Assembly: GCA_024734495.1 (NCBI GenBank)
Contig: JALMQS010000841.1
Span: 3,900,176-3,964,175 of the forward strand
DNA: 64,000 bases
Direction of reading: 5' to 3'
From: Forficula auricularia
Lineage: Eukaryota; Arthropoda; Insecta; Dermaptera; Forficulidae
Position numbers and translations under genes: made by a program. This document shows, one piece after another, positions 23,931 to 36,590 of the stretch. The notes under the pieces were generated by a model. The model did not search any database and was not told where the DNA came from. It worked only from the letters and a program-made list of their open reading frames with translations. Position 1 is the first letter of the stretch, and every line of letters starts with the position of its first letter.

Positions 23931-26171
23931 AAACATATGCAGCTCTCTTTAAAAACAGCATTGAATGCCTTCATCGTCATATCTCTTCAAAATAAAACAA
24001 GCTTTCACATGTATAAACATGGCTATATGATATATATTTTTGAAGAAGCGCGATGCTTTGAAAATTCATTAATATAGTAAAATTTAACATCTAAAAGCTT
24101 GAAAAAAATGCACTTAAAAGAATTTTACTTTCTATGTATCATGTTCTATAATCAAGAATTTTAAACGAAGCTGGTGCAAAAGCTAAAAGGGGAAATGCAA
24201 GATTTATTTACATCATCTTTCTCAAAACGAATTTTCTTTTAAAATATTTTAGTTAGCTAACATATATGTGTTTACTTTCATTTACAATAACCAGTTCCAT
24301 TTATATTTTTGACTATTTATTGAACAAGCGCAATTAATTTAAATTTAAGTGTATTCTACATTATCGATTTTAGCTATAATATTGTAAAAATGGATATTTA
24401 CAAGCGCAAACTTAAAAAGATTTGTAATAGGAATTTATCCGGCAAAATTTAACTTTAAAAAACATTGGGATTTAGTATTATTTTGGATCTGCAACATACT
24501 AAACACATTGTATGTGGTGAGTTATTACAATTGTACCATATATATAATAGTTTCAACTCAACTCGATTGGACTATAGATGATGTTTTTCAAAAAAGAAAT
24601 TGTATTGATTATAATACATAAATATTTTTGAGATTTAATCAAGCTACTCATAAGGTAGAGAAGCACCATTTCACGATTTATTAACTTGCCTTAAATACTA
24701 CAGGGTGGTTGGTCATTAGGATGGTCCTTATTTTGGGTTTTTTCGAATTTTTACGTTGAGAGAGGCTATTATGTTTCGAAATAAATGAAAAAAAAAAAAT
24801 ATCCCCCATGTTTCAAGTCTCTATCTCAATTTTAACTTGTGTCGCACAGCGATGCAAGTTTCCCATCTAATTAATATGGGGCTTTTGGCATTGAAATATC
24901 AATTTTTTATTCCGGCCAAAACAATGGTTCAAAAAATTTGAAATTCTGTAGACTTTATCTTTATATTAGTAGCTATCGTTCTGAATTTTTACAGATTTTT
25001 AGCTATTATAATTTTGGAGTTACATCTAGATAAAATACTGCTATATCTTAGCGTTAGTAAGTTATAGACTCCAAAACTATAACAGCTGACAGTCAAATAT
25101 CTATTCTATTTACTATGTTATTTGAAAAAGCTCATCCTAGAATAGAATTTCGTTTCGTCGTTGTAAAACCTTACAACTTATTAATAGATACTTATATTAT
25201 ATAATGGAGAAGGGTTCAGGTCAAATTCTTTGGTTCTAGAATATATAAGAGAAGAATCAGTACAAAAGTAAAATATTATAAACAAATCAAATGAAAATCA
25301 ATGAAAATATTTTAAATATTGGAATTTGTGAAATCAGGGCCTTGATATACTTATTATAGTCTTAAGGCAAGATGATCAATTTTATATTTGAATTGAATTT
25401 AACAATGGAACAAATTCAAGTTTGTACTTTCTAATTTACCTACTCTTGTTTATGAATTATTAACATTTTAAAATATTCTGCCAATTAAATAAAGTAGATA
25501 CAATTAATGTCCACCATGTTACATTTTTAGTAATTCAAACTTTATTTGACCAATAGTACACCAGGCTGACCTCTTATAACTCGGGACTAATATAACACGA
25601 TTTCGCTACAACTGCTATAAATTACACTAGAAATTACTGCAACCTTATGGTTCATAAACCTCATATAACATGGTCTTATAACTTATAGGCACTAAAAATC
25701 TTTAAAATAGGCAGGCAACTAAGCACTAAAAATAACTAGAATAGGCACTTATAAAGGCATTTTAAGAACAAAAAGGCACTTGAAAATAAAAGTAAAATAT
25801 TGAGTGAGCGTCTGTCAGTAATACCAAAAAATTGTCATCATTATTTTCTGCAAACCACAGGATACCTGAACAGTAGGTATACAAGTATAATGCAAATTCC
25901 AATTAAAAAAATAGGACAATACACAATATTTTTAGAAGACAAGGAAATTGAAACTTTCGTAATACTTTGGGAATTACTCTAGCAATTGTTGAACTATTAG
26001 TTGTTCAAGTTCGGAACAAAGTATTAAATATGGTCCACTTTTCGATTTTTGGGTGTCCTAGTCAACCCTGCTGCCGCCTAGAGGCTCGATAAATAATTTT
26101 TTCCGAATATTTTCTTAATAATTCAAAAAAAAAAAAAAAATAGATAAATAGATAATAGATAGTAAAAAATG
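23931..26171. other. Gene-free stretch; possible decayed hAT-like element from about 25690
   Basis: Around 25685-26640 the word AGGCACT recurs and the right side ends GGGTAAAATCCGAGCCCTAC near 26633, suggestive of a hAT-type terminus, but the left end could not be matched. The phrase CAGGGTGGTTGGTCATTAGG at 24702 resembles a transposon end without a partner. Confidence 0.35.
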
Positions 26172-26173
26172 GA

Positions 26174-26434
26174 AATTGAAGGGTTTGCTGCAAAAAGGAG
26201 GTAGCTCCATCCTATTGATGTTGGGAGATATTAACACTATCTTGTGCAAAAAAAGGCTTTTATTTGGTACAAGAAGGATGTAGCTCCATCGTTATTTCCA
26301 GCGTTGCTCAACAGATGGAGCTGCCCGTCATTTTGAATTTTGTCGTCGTTTTGAATTTTTTAAACGTTTTTTTTGGTTTCCCAAAAACCGAAAAAATTGG
26401 ATCTACCTCCTTTTTTCAGCAAACCCTTCAATTG
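26174..26434. mobile_element. 260-bp MITE with about 30-bp inverted repeats
   Basis: Left AATTGAAGGGTTTGCTGC then AAAAAGGAGGTAG; right CTACCTCC then TTTTTTCAGCAAACCCTTCA then ATT. It sits inside the AGGCACT-rich region. Inside, GATGTAGCTCCATC partly repeats the left end. Confidence 0.8.
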
Positions 26435-26639
26435 CCAATTTTAGCTAAAAAAGGCATTTATAGATGAAAGGCACTAACACCTGGAATAGGGCAAAATAGG
26501 CATCATAGGCACTATCAAATGCCTCTCATTTTATTCAGAATTTCATGAAACGCATAGATATCATATTGGCCTAAATTTTAAGCCATAATTAAAAAAAAAG
26601 GCAAATAGGGTAAAATCCGAGCCCTACTTATAACTAGAT

Positions 26640-27190
26640 AAATAGAATTAGAGTCATTCACACAACCGACACCGCATCATGACACAATATGTATGACATT
26701 CTAAACAAACGAGGAAGTTCTTGAAAAAATTAAAGAAAAGAGAGTAAGTACTGTGAAAGAATCTAAAGAAAAGACAATCTCATATTATAACTTAAGGACT
26801 TTGGTGGTCAAACTAATAACTCAAAGAATGGCCATGCTGAAATGGATGCCCGCAGAAGAGGGTCCAAGATCCCATAATTTTCTAAATTATAAATTTTCAA
26901 TAGAAACTTTGGTCTTTTCTCAGGACAACCATGTAAATTCACTAAAGTTACCATCTTCTTACCACTATATTTTTTCCTCTTATTCTTTAGCCATCTTCAA
27001 GATAGATTTAGCAAGAGTCTACTCAAGTTGGCAAGCTTTTAGAATCAATGTGTCCATCCCAGTGTCAAACCTACTAATAAGTAACTAACTTAGCAGGGTT
27101 ACACTGCTGGATGTCTGTACATCGATTCATCCATCACAAATAATTCTACCAAAAAATTTTAAATGAATTTGTTTTACACTTGTTTTTTTT
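26640..27190. other. Intergenic with an unassigned 111-codon frame
   Basis: An open frame at 26753-27088 (+) has mixed composition but no motif I recognise and no visible splice or promoter context. It is treated as non-coding. Confidence 0.35.
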
Positions 27191-27191
27191 T

Positions 27192-28085
27192 TACTTAGGA
27201 TATGAGAAAATCTTGCTGTTGTTTTTGATACTTGAAAAACTTATTATTAATCAAAAGAAGTTTCTTCTATGCTTAGAGTTTAAAGGTTCTACTATTTCTC
27301 GAAGCTTTTTTAATATTTTTTTATTATTATTTAGGATATGAGAAAATCTTGCTGTTGTTCTTGATACTGAAAAACTTACACTGTTCGACAAAAAATTTAC
27401 CTAACAATGGATTCCAGTAGAGTTTTATATGCTGATTATTATGCAATTTCCCGATTATTTACAACACATCAGAATTTTGAGATATTATCGGTCAAAATGA
27501 CGAAAAAGGCCATTTTTACCTATTTTCGAGTCCCATTAAATATTAAATAGCAATATTTGAAATCAAAATATTTTGTTGACATAAACGAAAACAGTTTCCT
27601 TTTTGATTTTCAAATTACCACTTGTTTTTAGCTCAATTAGAACTGGAGTTATAACTAAAAAACTAAAACTACCTGATTATAAACTATAATAAACATAGAT
27701 AAAAACATAAGGTCTTAGTTTTTTAGTTATAACTCGAGTTCTAATTGACCTACAAACAAGTGGTAATTTGCCAATCAAAGAGGAAGCTGTTTTCTAATAA
27801 GTCAACAAAATATTTTGATTTCAAATATTGTTGTTTAATATCTGATGGGACTCGAAAATAGGTCGAAATGGCCTTTTTCGTCATTTTGACCGATAATATC
27901 TCAAAATTCTGACGTGAAAAAATCGGGTAATTGCATAATAATCAGCATATGGAACTCTACTGGAATCCATTGTTAGGTTTACGAGGAAAAATTTTTGTTT
28001 AATTTTTGTCGAGCAGTGTTATTATTAAGAAGTTTCTTCTATTCTTAGGGTGTAAAGGTTCTACTCTTTCTCAAACCCTTAGAAA
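27192..28085. repeat. Local duplication providing the empty site of the TTA element
   Basis: 27192-27310 (ATGAGAAAATCTTGCTGTTG, GAAAAACTTATTATTAA, AAGAAGTTTCTTCTATGC, TTTAAAGGTTCTACT) is repeated as 27335-27378 plus 28019-28085, the second copy being split by the 640-bp element. Confidence 0.85.
27379..28018. mobile_element. 640-bp palindromic element with TTA target duplication
   Basis: Ends CACTGTTCGACAAAAAATT and AATTTTTGTCGAGCAGTG. The whole element folds as two arms of about 310 bp around a short centre near 27705. Flanking TTA at 27376-27378 and 28019-28021. The duplicate sequence at 27235-27255 reads through without the element and shows one TTA, confirming the duplication. A 3-bp TWA-type duplication is typical of PIF/Harbinger-like transposition. 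Non-coding. Confidence 0.93.
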
Positions 28086-28860
28086 AACACGAATGGATAT
28101 TTGACCGATAAGCCCTTTTGGAACAGATTTTTGAGCTCTTTTCAAATGAAAACAAACATTTAATAAATTACGTCACTCAAATTTCAAGATTTTTAGCCCC
28201 CTTTCACATTCTGTCACGTTTTCATTGAGCGGCCCAGGCACAGGGTATTGTGACGTCACACTTTCACTTTAATACTCTATAATTTAATAATCGTAGAATT
28301 TTTTTTATAAATTTAACTCAACCAAAGGGATTTAATAGTTATATTCCAACTATTTTCAAAAAATAAGATGCTCAAATCTTTAGTTTTACATATATTTTCA
28401 TTATAAGTTTAACTTTATTTTTATTCATATCATTTAACACATTATTCACTATTACTATAATTATTGTATTATGAATAAATTTAAAAAAAAAAATTAAATT
28501 TGTTAATTTGATTTTTGTGACAAGTTTAAGATCCATGGGAAATCCTGTCACATTTTGTCACAAATCTGAGATGCCCTCTCCCCCCTTAGTGTGTGACGTA
28601 ATTTATGGATGGCCCCTTTACTGGAACTTTTGGTTTTGTCAAATAGAAATCAGCTATTGATTTGATTTTATACTTGTAGGTAATATTCTCAAAAATCTAT
28701 CCAAACAAAAACAGGGATAGCAGGGAATTGGATAATAAATAAAAAAACAGAGTTTTTATTAAATGAGCCAGACGTTTCGTCGATTTATTTCAGCTTCCTC
28801 AATGGCCCATTTTATCACTCTTTGTCAAAAGACAATTCCACTATGCGACGAAATATCCTT
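28086..28860. other. AT-rich spacer
   Basis: Two phrases about TGTCACAAATCTGAGATG and GTGTGACGTAATTTATGG resemble decayed transposon ends, without a clear partner. No gene. Confidence 0.35.
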
Positions 28861-28867
28861 AATCTTT

Positions 28868-29712
28868 TTACTTTACCATACTGGGTATGGTTATGTATTG
28901 TAATCGTGCATGAAAAAAGTGTTTTTTTTTTTTTTTTTTTCGAAATATCTCAAAAGCGGCTGAAAGTATTTTGATTAAAAAAATTGAGCGAAACCATGGC
29001 ATTTCCCTCTGCAAAAAAGCTCTAATAAGTGAACATCGAAAAAATTATATTTTTTGAGAAAATAATTGTTTTGTCAAAATGTCTGTTAGTCTGTCCGGTT
29101 GTTATTGTCTGCTAGTCTGTGCGTTACCAAATTTTTGTGGACTAGCTAGCTCAAAAACTAGTTTGAATATCGAAACCAAATTTCACCGTAGTTTTGGTCT
29201 ATTGAGATTAAGAGCTGATTAGATTTTGGTGCATATCGACCCAAAATTAAGGGGGTGGAAGGGGGGAGGTAAAAATGAAAAATCCAGGCCATTTGAGCAA
29301 ACTCAACTAAATTTTGTATACATAATCAGTGGAACCCCAGAAGTCTAAAAATGCAAAAACTAACCCCCTAAAAAAGGGGGGGGGGTCAAAAATGGAAAAT
29401 CTTGGCCCCTGTACCAAACTCAACCAAATTTTGTATCCATAATCAGTGGGACCTCAGAAGTCTAAAAATGAAAAAACTATCCCCCTAAAATCGGGAGGGG
29501 GAGTGTCAAAAAATGAAAATCTAGGCCCATCTACCAAACTCAACCAAATTTTGTATACATAATCAGTGGGCCCCCAGAAGTCTAAAAATACAAAAACTAA
29601 CACTCCTAAATGATTATAAATAATTTCATTAAATATTAAATATAAGTCAGGGGCCAGGTTGTATGGTAAAGTCAAGCGGATGGCCACATTAGAACACGTC
29701 AGCTTATTTTTT
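28868..29712 (+). repeat. TTTACC repeat family, copy C
   Basis: 5' TTTACTTTACCATACTGGG; three full 110-120 bp units (starts near 29301, 29417 and 29534); 3' end CACGTCAGCTTATTT. A poly(T) run is at 28921-28940. Confidence 0.88.
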
Positions 29713-30311
29713 ATTTATTGTCCAATTCTCTGCTATTCCTGTTTTAATTAATACTTATAATGGATGCGAGTGATATACCGTTTTATCCAAACTATTTTCA
29801 TTTGTAAACTTTTCTTCTTAAAGACCATTCCATTTGAAAATAAATGGCTAACTGAAAATATTTTAATCAACTTTATCCTAATCTATCGTGATTGATTTTC
29901 TATAGTTTCGTTCTATAAAAAAAAAAGAAAAAAATACTTCTGTCTTCATTGACTCGCAGCCAATAACCTCTGCATCTCTCTTTTCCACTCTAATTCCTTC
30001 TTTTATATAAATTCCTCTTTTATTCTATTATTTTTAAATCTTATACTTTGAATTGGCTTCTCCTAGCTAAAAGGAAAAATCTATTTTATATTGATAGTGT
30101 TTCAAAAAAGAGAAAAGAGACCTAGAGAGAGGAGAGGATGGCTCTTTTCCAACTAAGTACAGAGAGATTCTTTTATAACTATATTTAAATAAAACGAAAG
30201 AAATTTCAAATCATAACCCTTTTACCTAGATTCCTATTTCCTTTAACTTTGAAAACCATTAAAGAATATTTAAATAATACTCCTATTTTCACTTTATTTT
30301 AAATTTTAAAT
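29713..30311. other. AT-rich spacer
   Basis: Purine-rich GAGAGAGGAGAGGATGG at 30125. No gene recognised. Confidence 0.45.
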
Positions 30312-31050
30312 TTTTTACTTTACCTTACAGTGTATGGTCATGTATTGTAATCGTGCATGAAAAAAGTGTTTTTTTTCTTCTTTTTTTCGAAATATCTCAA
30401 AAACGGCTGAAAATATTTTGATTAAAAAAATTGAACGAAACTATGGCATTTCGCTCTACAAAAAAGCCCTAATAAGTGAACATCGAAAAAAATTATATTT
30501 TTCGAGATAATAATTGTTTTGTCAAAAATGTCTGTTAGTCTGTCCGTTAGTTAGTCTGTGCGTTACCAAATTTTTGTGGACGAGCTAGCTCAAAAACTAG
30601 TTTGAATATCGAAACCAAATTTCACACGTAGTTTTGGTGCATTAAGTTTAAGAGCTGATTAGATTTTGGTGCATATCGACCCAAAATTAAGGGGAGTAGA
30701 GGGGGGTTAAAGATTAAAAATCTAGGCCATTTGAGAAAACTCAACCAAATTTTGCATACATAATCAGTGGGATCCCAGAAGTCTAAAAATGCAAAAACTA
30801 ACCGCCTAAAATGAGTGGTTGGGGGGGGGGGGGGGGTGTAGGGTCAAAAAATGAAAATATAAGCTCTTGTACCAAACTCAACCAAATTTTGTATACATAT
30901 TCAGTGGGCCCCTAGAAGTCCAAAAATGCAAAAACTAACCCCCCCTCACTTACATGATAATTTTATTAAATATTAAATAAAAGTGAGGGGCCAGGTTGTA
31001 TGTTAAAGTCAAGTGGATGGCCACATCAGAACACGTCAGCTTATTTTTCA
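30312..31050 (+). repeat. TTTACC repeat family, copy D
   Basis: 5' TTTTACTTTACCTTACAGTG, two 110-bp units separated by a G run at 30820-30836, and 3' CACGTCAGCTTATTT. It abuts a TTAA-type element beginning at 31070. Confidence 0.88.
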
Positions 31051-31069
31051 TCAATTGAGACTATCTGTT

Positions 31070-31676
31070 TTAAAGGAGTTCGGGGCAGCTTATTTTTCTG
31101 GTTGATCTTCGTAAAAATCGTTTGTATTTCTGCAGAGTGGCAATGTCTGCCTACTAAATTTTTTAATAAAAAAAAATTGTTAATAATGGGGTTAATTTCG
31201 AATAAACATCTTTGTTTTGATAATATTAATAAAAAGAATATTGAGATAAATTTGTTCTCATTATAAAAACATGTATTTAACACAAAAATGATTTCAAGAA
31301 ATAGAATTGGAATTCTACACTAGTGCTTTTGTTATATTATGTTGGATGCAAATAACTTTTTAGTTTTACATTTATGAATAACTAATTAACTTGACTGTCA
31401 AATCTATTGAAAAATGTATCATTCAATTCATAAAAGTTCAATTATTGATTGATTGATTGATCTGTATAAATTTGTTGAAAATGGTTTAATTTGCATAGAA
31501 GTTATATTCCTTTTAAAAGCTCGTTCCATTTACTTCCATGTTAAAAGGACAATTTTTAATCACTTAATGGGACAGACGATCAACTTCAAATTTCGGGAAT
31601 AAATACATCAATGATTCGATGGTAAAAATTTGAGAATTTTCTTATAAAAATGATAAACAGTCCCGAACCCCCTTAA
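31070..31676 (+). mobile_element. TTAA-flanked element, uninterrupted copy
   Basis: TTAAAGGAGTTCGGG at the left and CCCGAACCCCCTTAA at the right. It matches 15102-16516 minus the insertion, and so shows the pre-insertion sequence CTAAATTTTTTAATAAAA (about 31155-31172). Confidence 0.82.
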
Positions 31677-31917
31677 GCACTAGGAACCTCTTATGTTTTT
31701 TTTTATAATTTAATTTAAATTATAAATGAACCTATTTAGGGAATCAAGACATCATTATAGTCGTTAATTATTATATAATCAATAATTAAATAAACTTAAT
31801 TTGAATATTATCTCTCTGCTTTTTGTTTTGTCTACATTCAAACTCTACTTTTGGATTCTGATAAGAAAACAATTTTCTTAAAGAGAAAGAATAGGAATTT
31901 CAATCATTTTCAATGGC

Positions 31918-32975
31918 TTTCTATACCTATAGAAAATGAGGAATATGGCATATAAGTTTGCTATCTGTTTTTTTGAAAAAAACTTCTTTCTACACCTTTT
32001 CCAATTTTATTCCATAAAATATCAAGTTATAAAGATAAAAGCAAATAAATATTTTATGAAATATTCATTTACTATGAGTTAGGTTTTCTAGTCAATTGTA
32101 TCACGTTAAAAATTAAAAAAATAAAAGAGATAAATTTTTTCAATATATATATTTCGGACTATCAACCTTCTTCATCTTCAGGAAGTACAGAAAATAACTA
32201 ATTAGCTATTTTCTGTACTAACTTCTAATTAGTTATTTTCTGTACTTCCTGAAGATGAATTGATTTTCTGTACTAACTTCTAATTAGTTATTTTCAGTAA
32301 TTCCTGAAGATGGGTTGATTTTCTGTACTAACTTCTAATTAGTTATTTTCAGTACTTCCTGAAGATGGGTTGATTTTCTGTTATAACTTCTAATTAGTTA
32401 TTTTCTGTACTTCCTGAAGATGGGTTGATAGCCCGAAATATATATATTGAAAAATTTTCCGCTTTTATTTTTTTAATTTTTAACGTGAAATAAGTGTCCT
32501 AGAAAACGTAACTCATAGTAAATGAATGTTTCATAAAATATTTATTTACTTTTATCTTTATTAAAGATGTTTCACCTTGCACCAACACCACACAATCTCT
32601 ATTAATTATTAATATCAAGTTAATTTCAGGAAATCCCAATTGTATTTCAGAAACTATTAATTGTTTACTTGGTTGTTTAAATGTTGTTTTTTTATTCTGA
32701 AATACAAGTTAGATTTTTTAATATTCATTTGAGAACTCTGAAATACAATTGAGATTTTCTGAAATTGAATTGAAATTTTTCTAAAATTCATGTGTGATTT
32801 CTGAAATACAAATGTGATTTTCTATTATTCAATTGAATACAATTGGGATTTTCTAAAATTGACATGATATTTGCTGAAATAAAATTGGAAAAGGTGTAGA
32901 GAGAAGATTTCTTCAAAAAAAAAAACATATAGCTAACTTATTCTAACCTGCGATTTTTCTCTATACCTATAGGTA
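31918..32975. mobile_element. 1.05-kb inverted-repeat element containing a foldback element
   Basis: Outer arms: CTATACCTATAGAAAATGAG then CTTCTTTCTACACCTTTTCC on the left, complemented at 32885-32975 on the right. Between the right arm and the inner foldback (32620-32890) are about ten loose copies of a 21-bp unit TCTGAAATACAATTGAGATT. Confidence 0.7.
32035..32610. repeat. Foldback element with central 55-bp minisatellite
   Basis: Arms as in 17592-17945 (AAATATTCATTTACTATGAG, GAGTTAGGTTTTCTAG). The centre holds four tandem 55-bp units starting ACTTCTAATTAGTTATTTTC at 32221, 32276, 32331 and 32386, each ending CCTGAAGATGGGTTGATT or close. Confidence 0.92.
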
Positions 32976-33062
32976 TACAAAACCATTAGGATTATATAAT
33001 ATGTTATATGATTGTAAATTCTAATCGGAATTATTTAAAGCCCAGAATTGATGTCGTAACGT

Positions 33063-33112
33063 AGGTAGTGAAAATAATAATAATAATAATAATAAAAATA
33101 TAAAAAAATTCA
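33063..33112. repeat. (AAT)n microsatellite
   Basis: About eight AAT units between two AT-rich segments. Confidence 0.8.
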
Positions 33113-33164
33113 AAATAATATACCTACATATATGTATATCCTGAAGTTTTTATTTACGTTTTTC

Positions 33165-34213
33165 TTAAGGTAGTTGTTCCGCCAAATCGGTTTTCTTAGG
33201 ATTTTTTTGAAATTTAGACAGATTATTATTTAAATACTTCTGCATCGATTGGAGGAAAAAACGAAATTTATGACCAATATAGTTCCGGAGATATTAAATT
33301 TCAAAAATAGAGTTTTTCAAACTCTTATACATTGCACTATACGGGATATCAGAAAATTTACATACATATTTAATTATAATTAAGAAACCCTTCTTAGCAT
33401 TTTTATAAATAACTAAACCAACATTAAACAATAACCAATACATATTTTAAGACAATTTTGATTCATAGTTACAACCTTATACCATGAAATATATAGACAC
33501 GCCCTCTTCTACTCTCCACACAGAGTGAAGTGAGGCTAACACCGACTACAGATGACGTCACGTTTTCGCATAAATATTTTGGTATATTAATTTAATATTA
33601 ATTTGCGATTATTGGAATCCAAAATAAATAATCTAAACTACGATAAATTTTCTCAATGTATAATAATTCCTATAGTGGCCATGCTATTTCTGGGTGTTCC
33701 TACCTACAGATGACGTCACATTCTCTAGTTAATGTTGGCCTCACCAAATCGACACCAGGGCGTGTCTATATATTTCATGGTCTGAGGTTACAACACAGTT
33801 TCTGAGATAATAATGAATAAATAATGAAAAATGTTTAAAAAAAAAATTACACTAAAAACAATTTGGCTACAGCGCATTTATTTAACCACCGAAAAATCCA
33901 TAAAGCGCGCATGCGCTAGATTTTTTCAAAATTATAATTTTCAAAAGGTGTAACGAGGGCGTTGATTATATTTGTTAAAAATTAACAAAACAATTTTTAT
34001 AGAAATTTAAAATGTATTTTATCTGTCATTTTAATATAAAAATATTCAATCTTTTACAACGGTGCCAGATTTGTCAAAAGAGCACGGGATTGGCTAGAAT
34101 CGTTACATAAACAGCAAAGAGTTTTGGGCTTATGAATTATAAATCCTTATTGTCTGTTCTATATACTCTAGCATTAACTTTTTACTAGTATTGTCGCGAA
34201 AGAACTACCTTAA
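33165..34213 (+). mobile_element. TTAA family 1 element carrying a nested MITE
   Basis: TTAAGGTAGTTGTTCCGCC at the left and CGCGAAAGAACTACCTTAA at the right. It matches 62825-63539 apart from the 311-bp insertion at 33476-33786. Confidence 0.9.
33476..33786. mobile_element. 311-bp MITE with 8-bp target duplication
   Basis: Inverted repeats of about 30 bp centred on CCATGAAATATATAGACACG. Flanked by GTTACAAC at 33468-33475 and 33787-33794. The uninterrupted host sequence CATAGTTACAACACAGTTTC is present at 63121, confirming the duplication. An internal word, ACAGATGACGTCACGTT or ACAGATGACGTCACATT, occurs twice. Confidence 0.92.
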
Positions 34214-34224
34214 AAAAAATGAAA

Positions 34225-34545
34225 TAAACTAGGTTTTGCTGTTGTCAGTGTTAGGATGCTCGTTATGGAAATCCCCAACGCTGATAAGATGTTATCACTG
34301 AGAAAGAGCCAGTAGCAGGGATGGATTGTGTGTTGTTGACTTGGCATTCGCCGGGACTCGCCTCCCTATAAGTATAGCCAGGACTGCGGTGACATTCCCG
34401 AGGGACCTATTTAAATATAGTCACTGGCCGATCTTTCGTTCGTATGCCAACTAGTTCCCGGTGTCCCTCCCGGTGAAGGACGAACGTGGCAGAAAAATAC
34501 GTACCTTCCGAGATGATCAACTCGAACTTATCAATCAATCCCCCC
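34225..34545. other. GC-richer island of unknown nature
   Basis: About half GC in a 30% GC neighbourhood, with no long frame in either direction. It could be the untranslated end of a retrotransposon or a SINE, but I cannot identify box motifs. Confidence 0.3.
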
Positions 34546-34724
34546 CAATGCAAAAACATCCTGTATACCGTAAAAAAACAATTATTTATTGATTGTTTAA
34601 CAAATATTAAAAAAAAATATACAAATCTTTAAAAAACAATCAAGAAAACGTTTATTCAAAACCAAACGTTTCGGGAGAATTTCTCTCTTTTTCAATTCTA
34701 AATTTTTGTCAAAAAGAAAAGCTG

Positions 34725-34985
34725 ACGTGTTCTGATGCGGCCATCCACTTGACTTTACCATACAACCTGGCCTCTCACTTATATTTAATATTTAATAAAA
34801 TTATTTATAATCATGTAGGGGAGGGGGTTAGTTTTTGCATTTTTAGACTCCTGGGGGCCCGCTGATTTTGTATACAAAATTTTGTTGAGTTTGCTCAAAT
34901 GGCCTAGATTTTTATTTTTTAACCCCCCTCCACCCTCCTTACTTTTGGGTCGATATGCACAAAAATCTAATCAGCTCTTAATCTC
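34725..34985 (-). repeat. TTTACC repeat family, copy E (minus, truncated)
   Basis: Starts AAAGCTGACGTGTTCTGATG, the complement of the family 3' end, and breaks off near 34985, where it meets plus-strand copy F head to head. Confidence 0.8.
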
Positions 34986-34989
34986 AATG

Positions 34990-36124
<1,135 letters not shown>

Positions 36125-36590
36125 TTGATTATTAAAACTATATTTTTTCAATAAATATTTCAAATATAACTTGAGTTAAAATCATATTTCCAACCCTATT
36201 ACATTCCACCCCTATCCCTTTGCAAATCCCTCTTAGTTGGATGGCTTCTGACAAGTTCATTCCAGGAAGCCCTTCAAAGGTGCTGCTTTTGAGTCAACCT
36301 GCTCAGAATAGATTCCAGCATTAAGAAAATTTATTCATTAAGAAATTTGTAATTTTTTTTTTATTGCCTCTGTAATTTTCATAAAATAAATAAATACATA
36401 AAATTTCATTTCCATTTTCAAAAATAATTAAATCTTATATATTGTTTGTTTATTATTTAAAAAAAAATCCTTTAAATTGTGCATTTCCCTGGTCTTTCGG
36501 AATTCGGACGCGTAGTTGGATTAAATGTACGGTATCTTTGTAAATGGTTCATTAAGTAGTATAAGGCTGTATTTTTTTAAAAAAATTTAA
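36125..36590 (+). other. POLR2H 3' UTR and downstream spacer
   Basis: Contains the AATAAA at 36150-36155, then AT-rich sequence with no reading frame of note up to a TTAA-flanked repeat. I see nothing else in it. Confidence 0.5.

Noticed and set aside
26753..27088. 111-codon plus-strand frame as a gene
   Set aside because: No family motif, no splice or promoter context, and no neighbouring exon; expected by chance in a window of this size.
32221..32440. Regular 55-bp repeats reminiscent of a CRISPR array
   Set aside because: Whole units are repeated without distinct spacers, they lie in the loop of a foldback element, and the genome is eukaryotic.
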